Shown here piece by piece: positions 43,206 through 52,621 of a stretch of 64,000 bases of DNA (positions are counted from its first letter, which is position 1; every line of letters starts with the position of its first letter). The position numbers and the translations under genes are program-made. A model generated the notes under the pieces. The model worked only from the letters and a program-made list of their open reading frames with translations, did no database searches and had not been told where the DNA came from. The stretch lies in contig JAMPAX010000002.1 in NCBI GenBank assembly GCA_023667015.1, positions 118,259-182,258 of the forward strand, read 5' to 3'. This stretch comes from Muribaculaceae bacterium (GTDB taxonomy: Bacteria > Bacteroidota > Bacteroidia > Bacteroidales > Muribaculaceae).

Positions 43206-43259
43206 CCTTAAAATCCTTAAACTCCTTAGATTCTTTACAATTCATAAAATCCTTAATAT
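43206..43259 (+). repeat. Six 9-base repeats leading into a start codon
   Basis: The stretch divides exactly into CCTTAAAAT, CCTTAAACT, CCTTAGATT, CTTTACAAT, TCATAAAAT and CCTTAATAT, and the last unit contains the first two bases of the ATG at 43258. The 9-mer CTCCTTAGA (43222-43230) recurs at 53539-53547 after the last gene of the operon. Confidence 0.8.
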
Positions 43260-44244
43260 GGCAAAAAAACAAAAAGACGGCCTCTCTATCGCCAACATTG
43301 TCTCGGTAATAGGCGTCATCATCTTTGGTCTGCTCTGGGGAATTTCCCTGGCATACATTACTTTCTCGATGCCTACGGCTATCCTCGGAGGTATCGGCGC
43401 GGCTATCGTCGCGGCTATCCTTCTCTGGCTCACTATCTCTTTCAAGCAGAAGGACAGTGCAGACCCTAAATGGAGAATCGCTGAATATATCTGTCTCGGT
43501 GCTCTCGTAATTCTACTGACAGGCAGCATCTTTCCCTTCTCCCACTTCATGGGTATCCGCAACGACAAAGCTCGCCTGCAGGAGGTGGCACGTGCCGATA
43601 TCGAAAACGTTCGAAACAGCATCAAGGCTTTCCAAAGCGAGGAATCTAAATATCTAAATAATACCTCCACAGCGATGCTTGACGCCTTCGCCAATGGTGG
43701 TCAGCGCGACGCCCGACTGAAGGGCTTCATGGATTCCAAATCCATCTCCTCGGAAGGCTCCGTAAAGTCTTTTCGCGATGATAATTCTGCCATTATCTCT
43801 TCGATCTCCCTCAAGGATGGTCAAAATGGTGTCATCAGCTACAACTCCGGCTGGCAGGAGAGTCTTGACGAAGCCCTCGGATATGTCAACTCGTGGAACG
43901 CTTTCCGACTCCCCATCGGTATAGCGGAAATCAATAATGTCAACGATGAGGCCGCTACCGTGCTTCCCAAGCTCGCTGAAGAACTCGAGTTCCCCATCAT
44001 CAGGAAGAATGAATATTCCATCTATACCGTTTCTGAAGGGGAAGATCATCCGAAGCCGGCGGAATATCATGTCGTACCGGAATTCAGCAAAGCGCTCAAG
44101 GCTGTTCCCTACTTCTGTCCCTCCGGTCTGTTGGTAGCTGTTATTGTGGGTCTGCTCGTGGCCTTCAACTATATCTGCGCTCCCCGCTCCCACCGCATAG
44201 CTATCGGCAAGTCCAAAAACGACAATTTAGGACGCCTCCTATAA
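43258..44244 (+). CDS. Hypothetical membrane protein, 328 residues
   Basis: I do not recognise this family. It has three N-terminal membrane helices (about 12-35, 40-60 and 73-95), then a long extramembrane region (~100-275) with an amphipathic helix rich in Lys/Asp (ARADIENVRNSIKAFQSEES), and a final helix (~283-302, CPSGLLVAVIVGLLVAFNYI) just before a short basic tail. It may anchor or bridge other operon products. Position and strand place it in the SrfB/C operon, 70 bases after the protease gene and 70 before the GTPase gene. Confidence 0.75.
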   Translation: MAKKQKDGLSIANIVSVIGVIIFGLLWGISLAYITFSMPTAILGGIGAAIVAAILLWLTISFKQKDSADPKWRIAEYICLGALVILLTGSIFPFSHFMGIRNDKARLQEVARADIENVRNSIKAFQSEESKYLNNTSTAMLDAFANGGQRDARLKGFMDSKSISSEGSVKSFRDDNSAIISSISLKDGQNGVISYNSGWQESLDEALGYVNSWNAFRLPIGIAEINNVNDEAATVLPKLAEELEFPIIRKNEYSIYTVSEGEDHPKPAEYHVVPEFSKALKAVPYFCPSGLLVAVIVGLLVAFNYICAPRSHRIAIGKSKNDNLGRLL

Positions 44245-44262
44245 TCCTCCTCTTAATATACT

Positions 44263-44311
44263 GATCAACTCATCAACTGATCAACTGATCAACTCAATAC
44301 ACTCATCAACT
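44263..44311 (+). repeat. GATCAACT/CATCAACT repeats before the GTPase gene
   Basis: Units are GATCAACT, CATCAACT, GATCAACT, GATCAACT, CAATACACT and CATCAACT, five of the six containing ATCAACT. The array ends three bases before the ATG at 44315, so it lies in the ribosome-binding region. Confidence 0.85.
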
Positions 44312-44314
44312 CAA

Positions 44315-46174
44315 ATGGCTCTGACTTTTGAACAACTACAGAAGCTGCAGGCGATGTGCAACACCATGCCCATGGCACAGCTCATAAGATACGCCCAGGA
44401 TGGTATCATCTCCTCTCTGGACGAACTACCCAACCTTGCGCCGGAACGTCGCGCAGAACTCGAACCGATTATCAACTCGCGTCCCAATCCCCGCGAGCGT
44501 CAGCAATGGCAGCAGATCAGTGCTCTGCTCAACGTTGCCAACAATGAAACCTCTATGCAGGAGGCTCTCGACGCCCTCAACGATTATCTGCGCGAATGGA
44601 GCTCCGCGCGTCCCGCCGGCAATAACGTCGATGATGCTCAAACCGCTGCAGAGAATCTACGTGCCAAGCTGAAAGTTATACGCGAGCAGGCTGAGGAATA
44701 CGACTGGCAATACCTCTGGAACAATCTCGGAGGGACCATCGACGCGCTTATGGGTCACCTATACAAGTATCCCAATTCGGTACATGCCAATGAAATAGAC
44801 GACGCCGTCTGGCGCGAACTCTGCAAAAATCCTAATATGAACTATGTCGCTTCGGAATATCGCCGAATGTTCCCCAACGGCATTCATATGCAGGACGTAA
44901 TGCAGATTGAGAACGCTCGCGCCGAGTGGGAGGGTGTCAAGGCATATGCCGATCCGGTGGAAATCAAGCGATATATGAACTCTCATCGCCAGTCACCCTA
45001 TATGGCTGAGGCCGCCAATATGCTTGCCGGACTGAAAAACGATGAAATACATCGTATGCGCGAGCAGGGTTCTGCCTTCGACGCAAAATACATGATGGAG
45101 CTCATCGATAACGGCGTCTTCACCGAACATGAACTCATCTCCGCAAAAGTGCTTCAGCATGGCGACCTCGACATGATTCGCAATGCAGAAAACACCCGCA
45201 ACGACCTCCCCGACATCGATGCTGAAATCAAGCTCTGTCGCAAGGAGACAGCTGAGGGAGCCACGGATATTTTCTTCTTCGGTATTCCCGGTACCGGCAA
45301 GAGCTGTATCCTGATGGGTCTTATCAACTCCACAAAGATTGATTTCAACGCTGTGAAGGGTGGTGGCAACTACGCTGCAGCTATCCAGCAGTATGTTGAT
45401 GCCGGAATTACCATCCCCGGTACTCCCCCTGACTTTATCGCTACAATCCAGGCCAATATCAATACTGCCGATGCAACCCATCCCATCAACCTCGTAGAGA
45501 TGAGTGGTGAGGAGTTCGCCTTCAAACTCGCCAACAACGAGAAGCAGCAGATCTCCTTCGCGGACATGGGTGCCGGAGCTCCTGAGTTGCTCCGCAACAG
45601 CAACCGCAAGGTTATCTTCATTATCGTGGACCCGACATCCACTACCATCCGCTTCCCACACGCTATTCCGATGACTGACAACTACGGCAATCCGGTACTC
45701 AACGAGGAGGGTAAACCCATAATGGAGGTTCGCAACTTCATCATCAACCAGCGTGTGATGATCGACAAGATGATAGACGTCATCATGGATCCATCAAATG
45801 CCGATGTGGTGAAGAATGTGGATGCAATACATTTCATCGTCACCAAGGCTGACGTTCTCGACCATAACTCCCTCGGCAACGACCGCGAGACGGAGGCCTA
45901 CCTGCGCTTCAAGGCCAATTTCGGCAATAAGCTCAACTCCCTCATTAAGTTCTGCCAAGAAAACGATATTAACGCTACCGACAATCGCGCCACTAATGGT
46001 CATCCGCGTCTTTACTCCTTCTCCCTGGGAGATTTCAAAATCGGTGGTCTCTTCTCCTACCAGCCCTACGACTCCGACAAGCTCGTGGATATCATCATGG
46101 AGAACACCGGTGCGGTACGCGACCAGAGCTTCCTCGACCGCTTCCTAAAGATTGTCAACAAACCAATCTTCTAA
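44315..46174 (+). CDS. P-loop GTPase-like protein of the SrfB/C operon
   Basis: A 619-residue soluble protein. The N-terminal ~300 residues are helical (QEALDALNDYLREWSSA, ALMGHLYKYPNSVHANEID). The NTPase domain follows: Walker A GIPGTGKSC at 323-331, a hydrophobic strand VIFIIVDPTSTTIRFP, and a TKAD G4 motif at 510-513 (HFIVTKADVLDHN), which specifies guanine. A DYN-like or TRAFAC GTPase is most likely. Other multi-GTPase systems described from computational genomics (for example GTPase-associated systems) pair comparable proteins, but I cannot assign it to one. It is 12 bases before the next gene. Confidence 0.75.
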   Translation: MALTFEQLQKLQAMCNTMPMAQLIRYAQDGIISSLDELPNLAPERRAELEPIINSRPNPRERQQWQQISALLNVANNETSMQEALDALNDYLREWSSARPAGNNVDDAQTAAENLRAKLKVIREQAEEYDWQYLWNNLGGTIDALMGHLYKYPNSVHANEIDDAVWRELCKNPNMNYVASEYRRMFPNGIHMQDVMQIENARAEWEGVKAYADPVEIKRYMNSHRQSPYMAEAANMLAGLKNDEIHRMREQGSAFDAKYMMELIDNGVFTEHELISAKVLQHGDLDMIRNAENTRNDLPDIDAEIKLCRKETAEGATDIFFFGIPGTGKSCILMGLINSTKIDFNAVKGGGNYAAAIQQYVDAGITIPGTPPDFIATIQANINTADATHPINLVEMSGEEFAFKLANNEKQQISFADMGAGAPELLRNSNRKVIFIIVDPTSTTIRFPHAIPMTDNYGNPVLNEEGKPIMEVRNFIINQRVMIDKMIDVIMDPSNADVVKNVDAIHFIVTKADVLDHNSLGNDRETEAYLRFKANFGNKLNSLIKFCQENDINATDNRATNGHPRLYSFSLGDFKIGGLFSYQPYDSDKLVDIIMENTGAVRDQSFLDRFLKIVNKPIF

Positions 46175-46186
46175 CCCCACAAAATT

Positions 46187-48427
46187 ATGACAACACCAGT
46201 AAGACCAACGACTTCAGCAGAGCGCTTCAGAGTGCCCCTGATGATATACGGCAATCCGCGCACCAACGCCGGATACAATGCCATCTTCTACTTCAATCAG
46301 CCTACATTTACCCCTCCTCCGGCACTTTCTCCGGGTGGAATGCAGGATAATGACTACTACTTCATTGTCCGCATCTCGGAGAAGTTTACCAACGTCACTC
46401 TCATTCAAAACAATGTCTCCAGTGCAGATGGAGGGCGTCTGGGCTGGCTGAAGCTTGCCATAGCAGTTCCCATAGGAATGAGACCGGGTGGCGGTGCTAC
46501 CCCCTACGACTTACTTGTTGACATGCGCAATACGTTTGTCAATGAATATATGGAGCCTAACCGAGGTGGTGTCGGCTATCGCTATCGCGATCCGATGCCG
46601 GGACCGGAACGTCTGCAGCAGGTGCTCGACAAGTATTACTATGAGCGCGCTACCCTGCCCCATCGTCAGATGACGGGGCAGGGGCAGGCGTTCCTGCGCC
46701 TGCCGGAGTCGCAGATGCGTGCTCTCTTCACCGACTTACAATATCCGGAGTTTGGAGTTTTCAACGAGATTGTTATCGCCAGCCGCGGCGAGCTAAACCC
46801 TAATGTGGGTATCTCGGAAATTCCCCGACGTCCGAAGTATAAGCTGATGGTCAACAACCGACCGATGCAATGGCCGGTTGCCGATTATATGAACCAGCAA
46901 ATTAATATCGTAGGGGATAAGAATCCTCGATATTGGGACAATACTTCGGTGAGCTTCAACCTCACTGAGGCTCGCCAGGGACGACTCCCCTTTGTCAGTG
47001 TCGACGAAGTGCGCGAGATTGTCAATGTCAGCATCAATCCTCGTCCGAAGTCTCGTGTTCTGCGTATACGCATCGATGGCGCCCCTGCCACAGAGGTTGC
47101 CAATCTCAATGTCAGTGTCGATGGGCGCCGCATACCCGTTGCTGAGGGCCGGGTGGTGCTCAAAGGTGAGGATATCGACAAGCGTCCGAACATCACCTAT
47201 ACCGGCGTAGGATACGATATGGGTGGCGCCGGTGTCAACGGCGATGAGATTGTAGTATCTCTCAAGCGTCGCGAACGTCGTGGCTTCACCCCCGGGGGTG
47301 ACATCAGTGGCGGCGGCAATGAAAAGCCAATCCATCTCAACGTTATCATAGATGCCGGCAAGAAGAGCCTTAGCTATATGGGCACCAAGATAATGGTGGA
47401 GCGCTCCAATGGCTACGGCACCGAAATCTTCAGCATCCATCCCTCCTTCCGTCACGGCAACAATATGCAAATTCCCGGAAGTATCAGTGCTGAGGTAGAA
47501 GTTCCCGGAAGATTCGCCGGACAGGCTCGCATTATTGCCAAGGGAAACGGTGGGAAAGCCCACCTTAGCCATATCCTCAAATCCGGAGGCACACTCGAGG
47601 TACGCTTCCCCGGCTCTTCCTTCGCAAAGAAAAATCCGCTGGCCTCTATGGGAGGCATAGGCTGGGCTATGGTCTTCTCAGCCCTAATCTTGGGAGCTGT
47701 CATCGGTTGGTTTGTGCCAACTCCCTCTTCTATATTTTCTAAAGAGGAGACTGAGAATCCCGAAGGTGGCGAAGGCCAACCCGTAGTCGAAAACAACTGG
47801 TTTAAGGATGAGCAGAGATGGAAAGAGTTCGAGTCGAAACTTACCGATCCCAACCTCACCTTCGAAGAGGTAGGTCAAATGTACGATGCTCTGTCGGAGG
47901 CTCGTGAAAATTCCGATGCCGATGAATATATTGAGAAGTACAAATCTATAGCCGACAAGATTGAGGCCTATCGCGAAGCTGTCAATGCCATCCGGTCCGG
48001 CAGTGTAGAAGAAGTAATAGCTGTAGGCAACAAGCTCAACGACGTCCACCGCAACAACCTTGTATCCATCTTCAAAGGTGTAGTAACAGACAGCGAAGTC
48101 AAGCTCTACACAGGAGAAGCTCTTGAAAAGGCCAAGTCGAAATTCCAGGCGGGAGGATATGCCAGCTTTATACAACTGACCGACATCAGCGACGGACTTC
48201 AAACCGCCGGTACCCATCCGTCATCGAGCATCCAAGGCTACTTCAAGAAGGTTAACGGCCAATCTACTCCGGTAGCTTCTGAGCCGTCGGCTCCGAGCAC
48301 ACAAAAAAAGGGGGAAAAGAAGCCGTCTGCCACCGGTGATAACCCTCAAAAACACTCAAAACTAAAACCTCAAGAAGACAATCCCGGAGATGATCAGAAA
48401 TCCGGACGGGATCATTATGGTTTCTAA
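46187..48427 (+). CDS. Large single-pass membrane protein, unrecognised family
   Basis: The 746-residue protein has no signal peptide. Residues ~1-250 form a domain (FRVPLMIYGNPRTNAGYNAI, SEKFTNVTLIQNN, LQYPEFGVFNEIVIASRGEL) that could be the cytoplasmic partner of the GTPase encoded just upstream. Residues ~275-490 look beta-rich. A membrane helix is at about 498-520 (GGIGWAMVFSALILGAVIGWF). The rest is a charged, coiled-coil-prone region (YIEKYKSIADKIEAYREAV) with a low-complexity Lys/Pro/Ser tail. The orientation is probably N-terminus inside. I do not recognise the family. Confidence 0.75.
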   Translation: MTTPVRPTTSAERFRVPLMIYGNPRTNAGYNAIFYFNQPTFTPPPALSPGGMQDNDYYFIVRISEKFTNVTLIQNNVSSADGGRLGWLKLAIAVPIGMRPGGGATPYDLLVDMRNTFVNEYMEPNRGGVGYRYRDPMPGPERLQQVLDKYYYERATLPHRQMTGQGQAFLRLPESQMRALFTDLQYPEFGVFNEIVIASRGELNPNVGISEIPRRPKYKLMVNNRPMQWPVADYMNQQINIVGDKNPRYWDNTSVSFNLTEARQGRLPFVSVDEVREIVNVSINPRPKSRVLRIRIDGAPATEVANLNVSVDGRRIPVAEGRVVLKGEDIDKRPNITYTGVGYDMGGAGVNGDEIVVSLKRRERRGFTPGGDISGGGNEKPIHLNVIIDAGKKSLSYMGTKIMVERSNGYGTEIFSIHPSFRHGNNMQIPGSISAEVEVPGRFAGQARIIAKGNGGKAHLSHILKSGGTLEVRFPGSSFAKKNPLASMGGIGWAMVFSALILGAVIGWFVPTPSSIFSKEETENPEGGEGQPVVENNWFKDEQRWKEFESKLTDPNLTFEEVGQMYDALSEARENSDADEYIEKYKSIADKIEAYREAVNAIRSGSVEEVIAVGNKLNDVHRNNLVSIFKGVVTDSEVKLYTGEALEKAKSKFQAGGYASFIQLTDISDGLQTAGTHPSSSIQGYFKKVNGQSTPVASEPSAPSTQKKGEKKPSATGDNPQKHSKLKPQEDNPGDDQKSGRDHYGF

Positions 48428-48441
48428 GCACATCAACTCTT

Positions 48442-49266
48442 ATGAATAAGATTATTAAATACGCAATATTTGTTGTTGCTATCCTGCTGATTGTTGGATT
48501 GGTAGTATACTTCTCCGATCCTAACTCCTCTGTTGACCGCCATAAGTCTGAGTCTATGAGCCGGGAGCTTACTCAAGCTATTGACAAAGACTGGAGCGAC
48601 AAGGAGGGTTGGGATGCTGAAGTCTACAACAACCTCACGGAGCGTATCAACCGTCAGGCCAACGATGGCTACATCGATGAGAACGCCAAAAGCACCTGCA
48701 TCAACCATCTTAATGAGGTGGCACTCCGCAAAACCGATGCTGCCCTCAACACACTCTGGGCCGATGCGGCATGCTCGAAGGTGGCCGTAGATGCACAGAT
48801 TACAGGTATCCGTAAGATTGCCGAAGATCCGGCATTCCAAAATGAGGAGAAAATCAAGCGCCAACTCGGTATTTACTCAGAGTATACTGCGGCTTTGGCT
48901 TTTGCAGGCTCTTCATGCAACGAGACACCCTCGTATACGCCACCAACGTCTTTCTCCACCTTCTCCGGACAGAGTTTCCGCAATAAAGCTGCCTCCATCA
49001 AGGCCAATCAATATTGGGATGTTATATCTAATATCTCCACAATTAAAAACGGCCTTTCGGAGAGTACTATCAATCAGAAAGTGGCAGATGGCAAAAGACG
49101 CTTCGCCGACGGCATGGCCGCGAAAGTGATTGCAGCTTATAAAGGAAGAGCCCGTACATTGGACAACTATTATGATTTGGAGAACTCACAACGTGCATAC
49201 AACAGCCAATTCGGTTCAAATGCAAACCTTAATAGTTTTGTAAGAAATTTCTATGAAGATGTTTAA
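48442..49266 (+). CDS. Membrane-anchored hypothetical protein, 274 residues
   Basis: One N-terminal membrane helix (MNKIIKYAIFVVAILLIVGL, continuing VVYF) and a helical, probably periplasmic remainder with a repeated Lys/Asp/Asn composition. A Ser/Thr/Pro loop (ETPSYTPPTSFSTFSGQS) separates two helical halves. I do not recognise the family. Its last 14 bases overlap the start of the next gene, indicating cotranslation. Confidence 0.7.
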   Translation: MNKIIKYAIFVVAILLIVGLVVYFSDPNSSVDRHKSESMSRELTQAIDKDWSDKEGWDAEVYNNLTERINRQANDGYIDENAKSTCINHLNEVALRKTDAALNTLWADAACSKVAVDAQITGIRKIAEDPAFQNEEKIKRQLGIYSEYTAALAFAGSSCNETPSYTPPTSFSTFSGQSFRNKAASIKANQYWDVISNISTIKNGLSESTINQKVADGKRRFADGMAAKVIAAYKGRARTLDNYYDLENSQRAYNSQFGSNANLNSFVRNFYEDV

Positions 49267-50242
49267 AAACCATCCTATTATCATCTTAATACTTGCCTGC
49301 GTTCTCTGCATTCCTCTTGCAGTCAGCGCGGGGAAGCCAAAGGATAATAAGGGCGACAAAAAAGCTTCTGCAGTTGTTGAGGCTGCCACTCCTCCTAATC
49401 TTGGTAAGCTGATAGAAGCATATGAAGACTCTATCGAAGCCAAAAAGAAGGAAATCAAAAAGGCGTCTGAGAATAATCGAAAAGCCCTCGAAACCCTTCA
49501 GCCTGTAATAGACAATCTGGAGGGTAGAATCCATCTCCTTGACCGGGAAATAGACAGGCTGAATACATACATCAGCAGTCTCAATGCGGATCTTGATGAG
49601 AATCTTGATATCAACAGGATATTTCTTGCCGACCTAAATCGTCAGAGGCAAGAGGCCCTTGCCTCTCAGCAGACAGAGATTGACTCTCTGATGGGTCTTC
49701 CATTCAGCCTATTTCCCAAACATATTGATGCTATTAAGGAATATCGCGCACAACTCTCAGCCGGGAATCGCTTCAGAGATTCAATCGACAAAGTTATTGC
49801 CAATTGGGAAATTTTCAACAAATTAAAGCTTCTTTTAGATGTTGAATATAATGCAGAGAAAGCCAACATGGCCATGAACTCTCTGATGAAGATGGAAAAA
49901 CAATGCCGACCTGCCCAAAAGGATGAGATTACCGACATGGGTCGCACCTTTTATTCCTATTCGCAAATTTGTCCGAGTTTCTATACTCTCACACAGGAAG
50001 TGATGCTTAAAAAAGAAGCTTGCAAGCAGGCCGCAGACGATACCCAAAGAGGTCAGTATCGTAATGATATCAAAAAACTGATTGACGATTATAAGGCTAC
50101 CAAATATTTCCCCTACATCGGGAAGATTCCTTATATGAAAAATCTTTGGGAGAAATATGTGCGCCACGCCTATAATCCTCGTGCCGTTAATGCCGAGGAG
50201 ACCGAAGTTATTGAAATCCTATCTAAGTATAAACCACAATGA
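49253..50242 (+). CDS. Exported coiled-coil protein 1 of the operon
   Basis: A 329-residue protein with a signal peptide (MKMFKNHPIIILILACVLCI, cleaved near VSAG) and a long, strongly charged coiled coil (~50-130, LEGRIHLLDREIDRLNTYIS). A helical C-terminal domain follows. The size, layout and end resemble those of the next gene's product (329 and 328 residues, signal, coiled coil, helical end with an aromatic YxxxLWxxYV or GWDAFVSQF stretch), so the two may be tandem paralogs. It overlaps both neighbours by a few bases. Confidence 0.75.
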   Translation: MKMFKNHPIIILILACVLCIPLAVSAGKPKDNKGDKKASAVVEAATPPNLGKLIEAYEDSIEAKKKEIKKASENNRKALETLQPVIDNLEGRIHLLDREIDRLNTYISSLNADLDENLDINRIFLADLNRQRQEALASQQTEIDSLMGLPFSLFPKHIDAIKEYRAQLSAGNRFRDSIDKVIANWEIFNKLKLLLDVEYNAEKANMAMNSLMKMEKQCRPAQKDEITDMGRTFYSYSQICPSFYTLTQEVMLKKEACKQAADDTQRGQYRNDIKKLIDDYKATKYFPYIGKIPYMKNLWEKYVRHAYNPRAVNAEETEVIEILSKYKPQ

Positions 50243-51225
50243 AAACAACTACCCGTAGAATCAAACTGTTAGCCGGCGTTGCTTTCATCGGCGGTACCTT
50301 TAGTCTTTTTGTGGGTCTCTCCTTCTTCCCCGGTATGGCAGCAAAGCCTAAGCTCACCCCTCAACAGCAACAGCACGTTGCAGACTCCCTCAAGAAGGTC
50401 TATGAACTCAAAAAGGATACACTTAATAGTATCAACGAATCCACCACTCTTCTTAACGGCTATATTAACAATCCCAAGTCCCATCCTCTGAATAACGAGA
50501 TAGCAGCCAAAGAGAATACTATCAATGAACTCAATAGGCAGATAGCAGACTTAGAGAATGCTCTCGATAAGCGGGGGCAATGGCTGAAAACCTACCTCCC
50601 GAGCAAATTGCCGGATATGGAAGCTCCGCTTAAGCTCTCTATTATGGATGTGCAGATTGAGGCTATCGACAAGCTGATTGCTAACATCAAGCCTTTTATC
50701 AAAGACTCCGACGATGCCCGAAAACTCTCTGAAGCTGCCGTCAGCAGGCAAGCTCTTTGGGGACTGATAAAACAATTCAGAACAGACGTAGACTCACCCA
50801 TGACGCCAACTTATCGCAGGAAGCAGAGAGAAGAGGCAAGCAAACTTTGCCAAACAAGACTCGACTCTCTCGAGCAGGCACAGTTCACCGATGAGATCCT
50901 CGTCGCCTTCGACAATTATCATGATGGAGTCATAGTCCTTGCCGACCTTATTGAGAAGTTCAACAACTATGGTAAGGTACCCAAATTGCGGGAATATATC
51001 GCAACAAATCCCGCAGCCTTGGGCACTTTCAAGCCTAAGATAATTGAAGAGCTGACGAAGTTCTCCTCAGAGAATGCCGCGACTATCAAGAAATTGAAAC
51101 AGTCGCCGACACCCTACGTCAGCCGCGGTTGGGATGCTTTCGTCTCCCAGTTTAAGATGAATCCTTTCGGCAATCCTCTCCTCTATGAGCAAGAGCTGCA
51201 GACTACTATTGAGAAATATGATTAA
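50239..51225 (+). CDS. Exported coiled-coil protein 2 of the operon
   Basis: A 328-residue protein with a basic N-terminus and hydrophobic signal or anchor (~8-32, KLLAGVAFIGGTFSLFVGLS). A coiled coil at ~75-115 (EIAAKENTINELNRQIADLE) precedes a helical C-terminal domain. It starts inside the stop codon of coiled-coil protein 1 (ATGA overlap), which implies coupled synthesis in similar amounts. I do not recognise the family; a role as a periplasmic spacer or scaffold is a guess. Confidence 0.75.
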   Translation: MKTTTRRIKLLAGVAFIGGTFSLFVGLSFFPGMAAKPKLTPQQQQHVADSLKKVYELKKDTLNSINESTTLLNGYINNPKSHPLNNEIAAKENTINELNRQIADLENALDKRGQWLKTYLPSKLPDMEAPLKLSIMDVQIEAIDKLIANIKPFIKDSDDARKLSEAAVSRQALWGLIKQFRTDVDSPMTPTYRRKQREEASKLCQTRLDSLEQAQFTDEILVAFDNYHDGVIVLADLIEKFNNYGKVPKLREYIATNPAALGTFKPKIIEELTKFSSENAATIKKLKQSPTPYVSRGWDAFVSQFKMNPFGNPLLYEQELQTTIEKYD

Positions 51226-51237
51226 TAGTCCATACCT

Positions 51238-52608
51238 ATGGCAAAAATAAAGCAAGCAGGAATCAGCGAAATCCATTGGAACCTCCCTCCGCAATGGGGT
51301 GAGGGCGACACGGCCTACAAGCGACTGTGTCAGCTGCTCAAGGAGGACGCTAAATTCTTCGCACCCGTAAAAACCGGTCCTAAAGACTATTTCTGGAATC
51401 ATCCTGAGGGTGGATGGTCTCCTCTGTCGTCGGCTGATGTCGGCACGGCAACCATTGTGCGCACTAAGCTCGAGGCTCTTCGCTCGCATCTGGAACAGAA
51501 GGTGCCCACCTACGCTGCCAAACTACTGACCGTCCCTAACGATGATTATATCTTCTATCGCGTTGATGCTATCGGCCAGACAGAGATTCTGCTTACCGGC
51601 TGGGGCTATTCCAACTATAAGAAAGCCACCGGAGGCGCCTGCAAGAAGGTGACGCAAGATGTCCCGATGATGAACGTACGTATCGGGTTTGCTGTGGAAG
51701 GTTTGCCCCAGCCCGGGCGTCCCTTCGAGACTTTTACGGCAAATGGGATGACCAATAACTTCCTCACCGATGCGCAAGGTTGGTTCTCCCTGAAGGGTAT
51801 GAAAATCGGCCAGTCGCAACAGGTGAAGGATTCTATCTCCGGCAAGGTTGTGACTCTCACTTGGTCGTCGGGACAGTCGGAGTATCTGATAGACGTCACT
51901 CAGACAATGCGTCTGCAGGTGAATGTACAAAAGGATGGGAGGCCGCTCCCCCTCGGCGAGGCTACTGCGGTCATAGATGGCGAGTCTATACCGATAAGAA
52001 TCGACAATGGCTCCGGAGTCATCGAACGCACATGGCATCCGGAGATGGCGGCAAATGTCACCTTCGGCAATGAAACCCGGGAAGTCGACGTGCTGAAGGC
52101 TATGCCGACTGTCAACTACGTGGACTTCATGCAGGAGTCACCGGCAGTTGCGCCTCCGGACCTTCCCGTAGATGAACCTCTACCACCTGAAATACCTGAG
52201 GATCTACCCCCCGAAATTCCAAAGAAGGATATCAGCGTTGCCGTCTTGGACACCGCCGGCCGACCCCTTGCAAGCGCGGGAATCACACTGCGCCAAGAGG
52301 GCCCCGGAGTTGGATTGCCCATTGAGGGTCGCCTCGACCGCGATGGAAAGATCACCTTCCCCGCCGATAAGTTTGCCCCCGGCAGGGATATCATCACCTC
52401 CGTGGCTATGCCGGCAAGGAATCTGCCGGTCATTCGCTGGCAACTTGAGCAGAACGAGACTGAATACGTACTACAGGAGCTCCGCGACTCCGGAGGTAAC
52501 ATCTTCGGAGAGATAGCTGCAGCCTTCGGATGTATCCTCGGCGCTGCCCTCTTCTGCTGGGGAATAGTCAACTTCGGAGAATACCTCAATTCGCTACTCT
52601 ATTTCTAA
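51238..52608 (+). CDS. C-terminally anchored protein with Ig/CNA-like domains
   Basis: The 456-residue protein lacks a signal peptide. Residues ~1-290 form an unrecognised region (LPPQWGEGDTAYKRL, DDYIFYRVDAIGQTEILLTG) with beta-rich, transthyretin-like stretches. A Pro/Glu-rich linker follows (PVDEPLPPEIPEDLPPEIP). A carboxypeptidase-regulatory or CNA-B-like repeat (ISVAVLDTAGRPLASAGITL) follows, and then a C-terminal membrane helix (~428-447, EIAAAFGCILGAALFCWGIV). Without a signal peptide the bulk probably lies in the cytoplasm, with the tail in the inner membrane. Confidence 0.72.
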   Translation: MAKIKQAGISEIHWNLPPQWGEGDTAYKRLCQLLKEDAKFFAPVKTGPKDYFWNHPEGGWSPLSSADVGTATIVRTKLEALRSHLEQKVPTYAAKLLTVPNDDYIFYRVDAIGQTEILLTGWGYSNYKKATGGACKKVTQDVPMMNVRIGFAVEGLPQPGRPFETFTANGMTNNFLTDAQGWFSLKGMKIGQSQQVKDSISGKVVTLTWSSGQSEYLIDVTQTMRLQVNVQKDGRPLPLGEATAVIDGESIPIRIDNGSGVIERTWHPEMAANVTFGNETREVDVLKAMPTVNYVDFMQESPAVAPPDLPVDEPLPPEIPEDLPPEIPKKDISVAVLDTAGRPLASAGITLRQEGPGVGLPIEGRLDRDGKITFPADKFAPGRDIITSVAMPARNLPVIRWQLEQNETEYVLQELRDSGGNIFGEIAAAFGCILGAALFCWGIVNFGEYLNSLLYF

Positions 52609-52621
52609 ATACCAATCCGCT

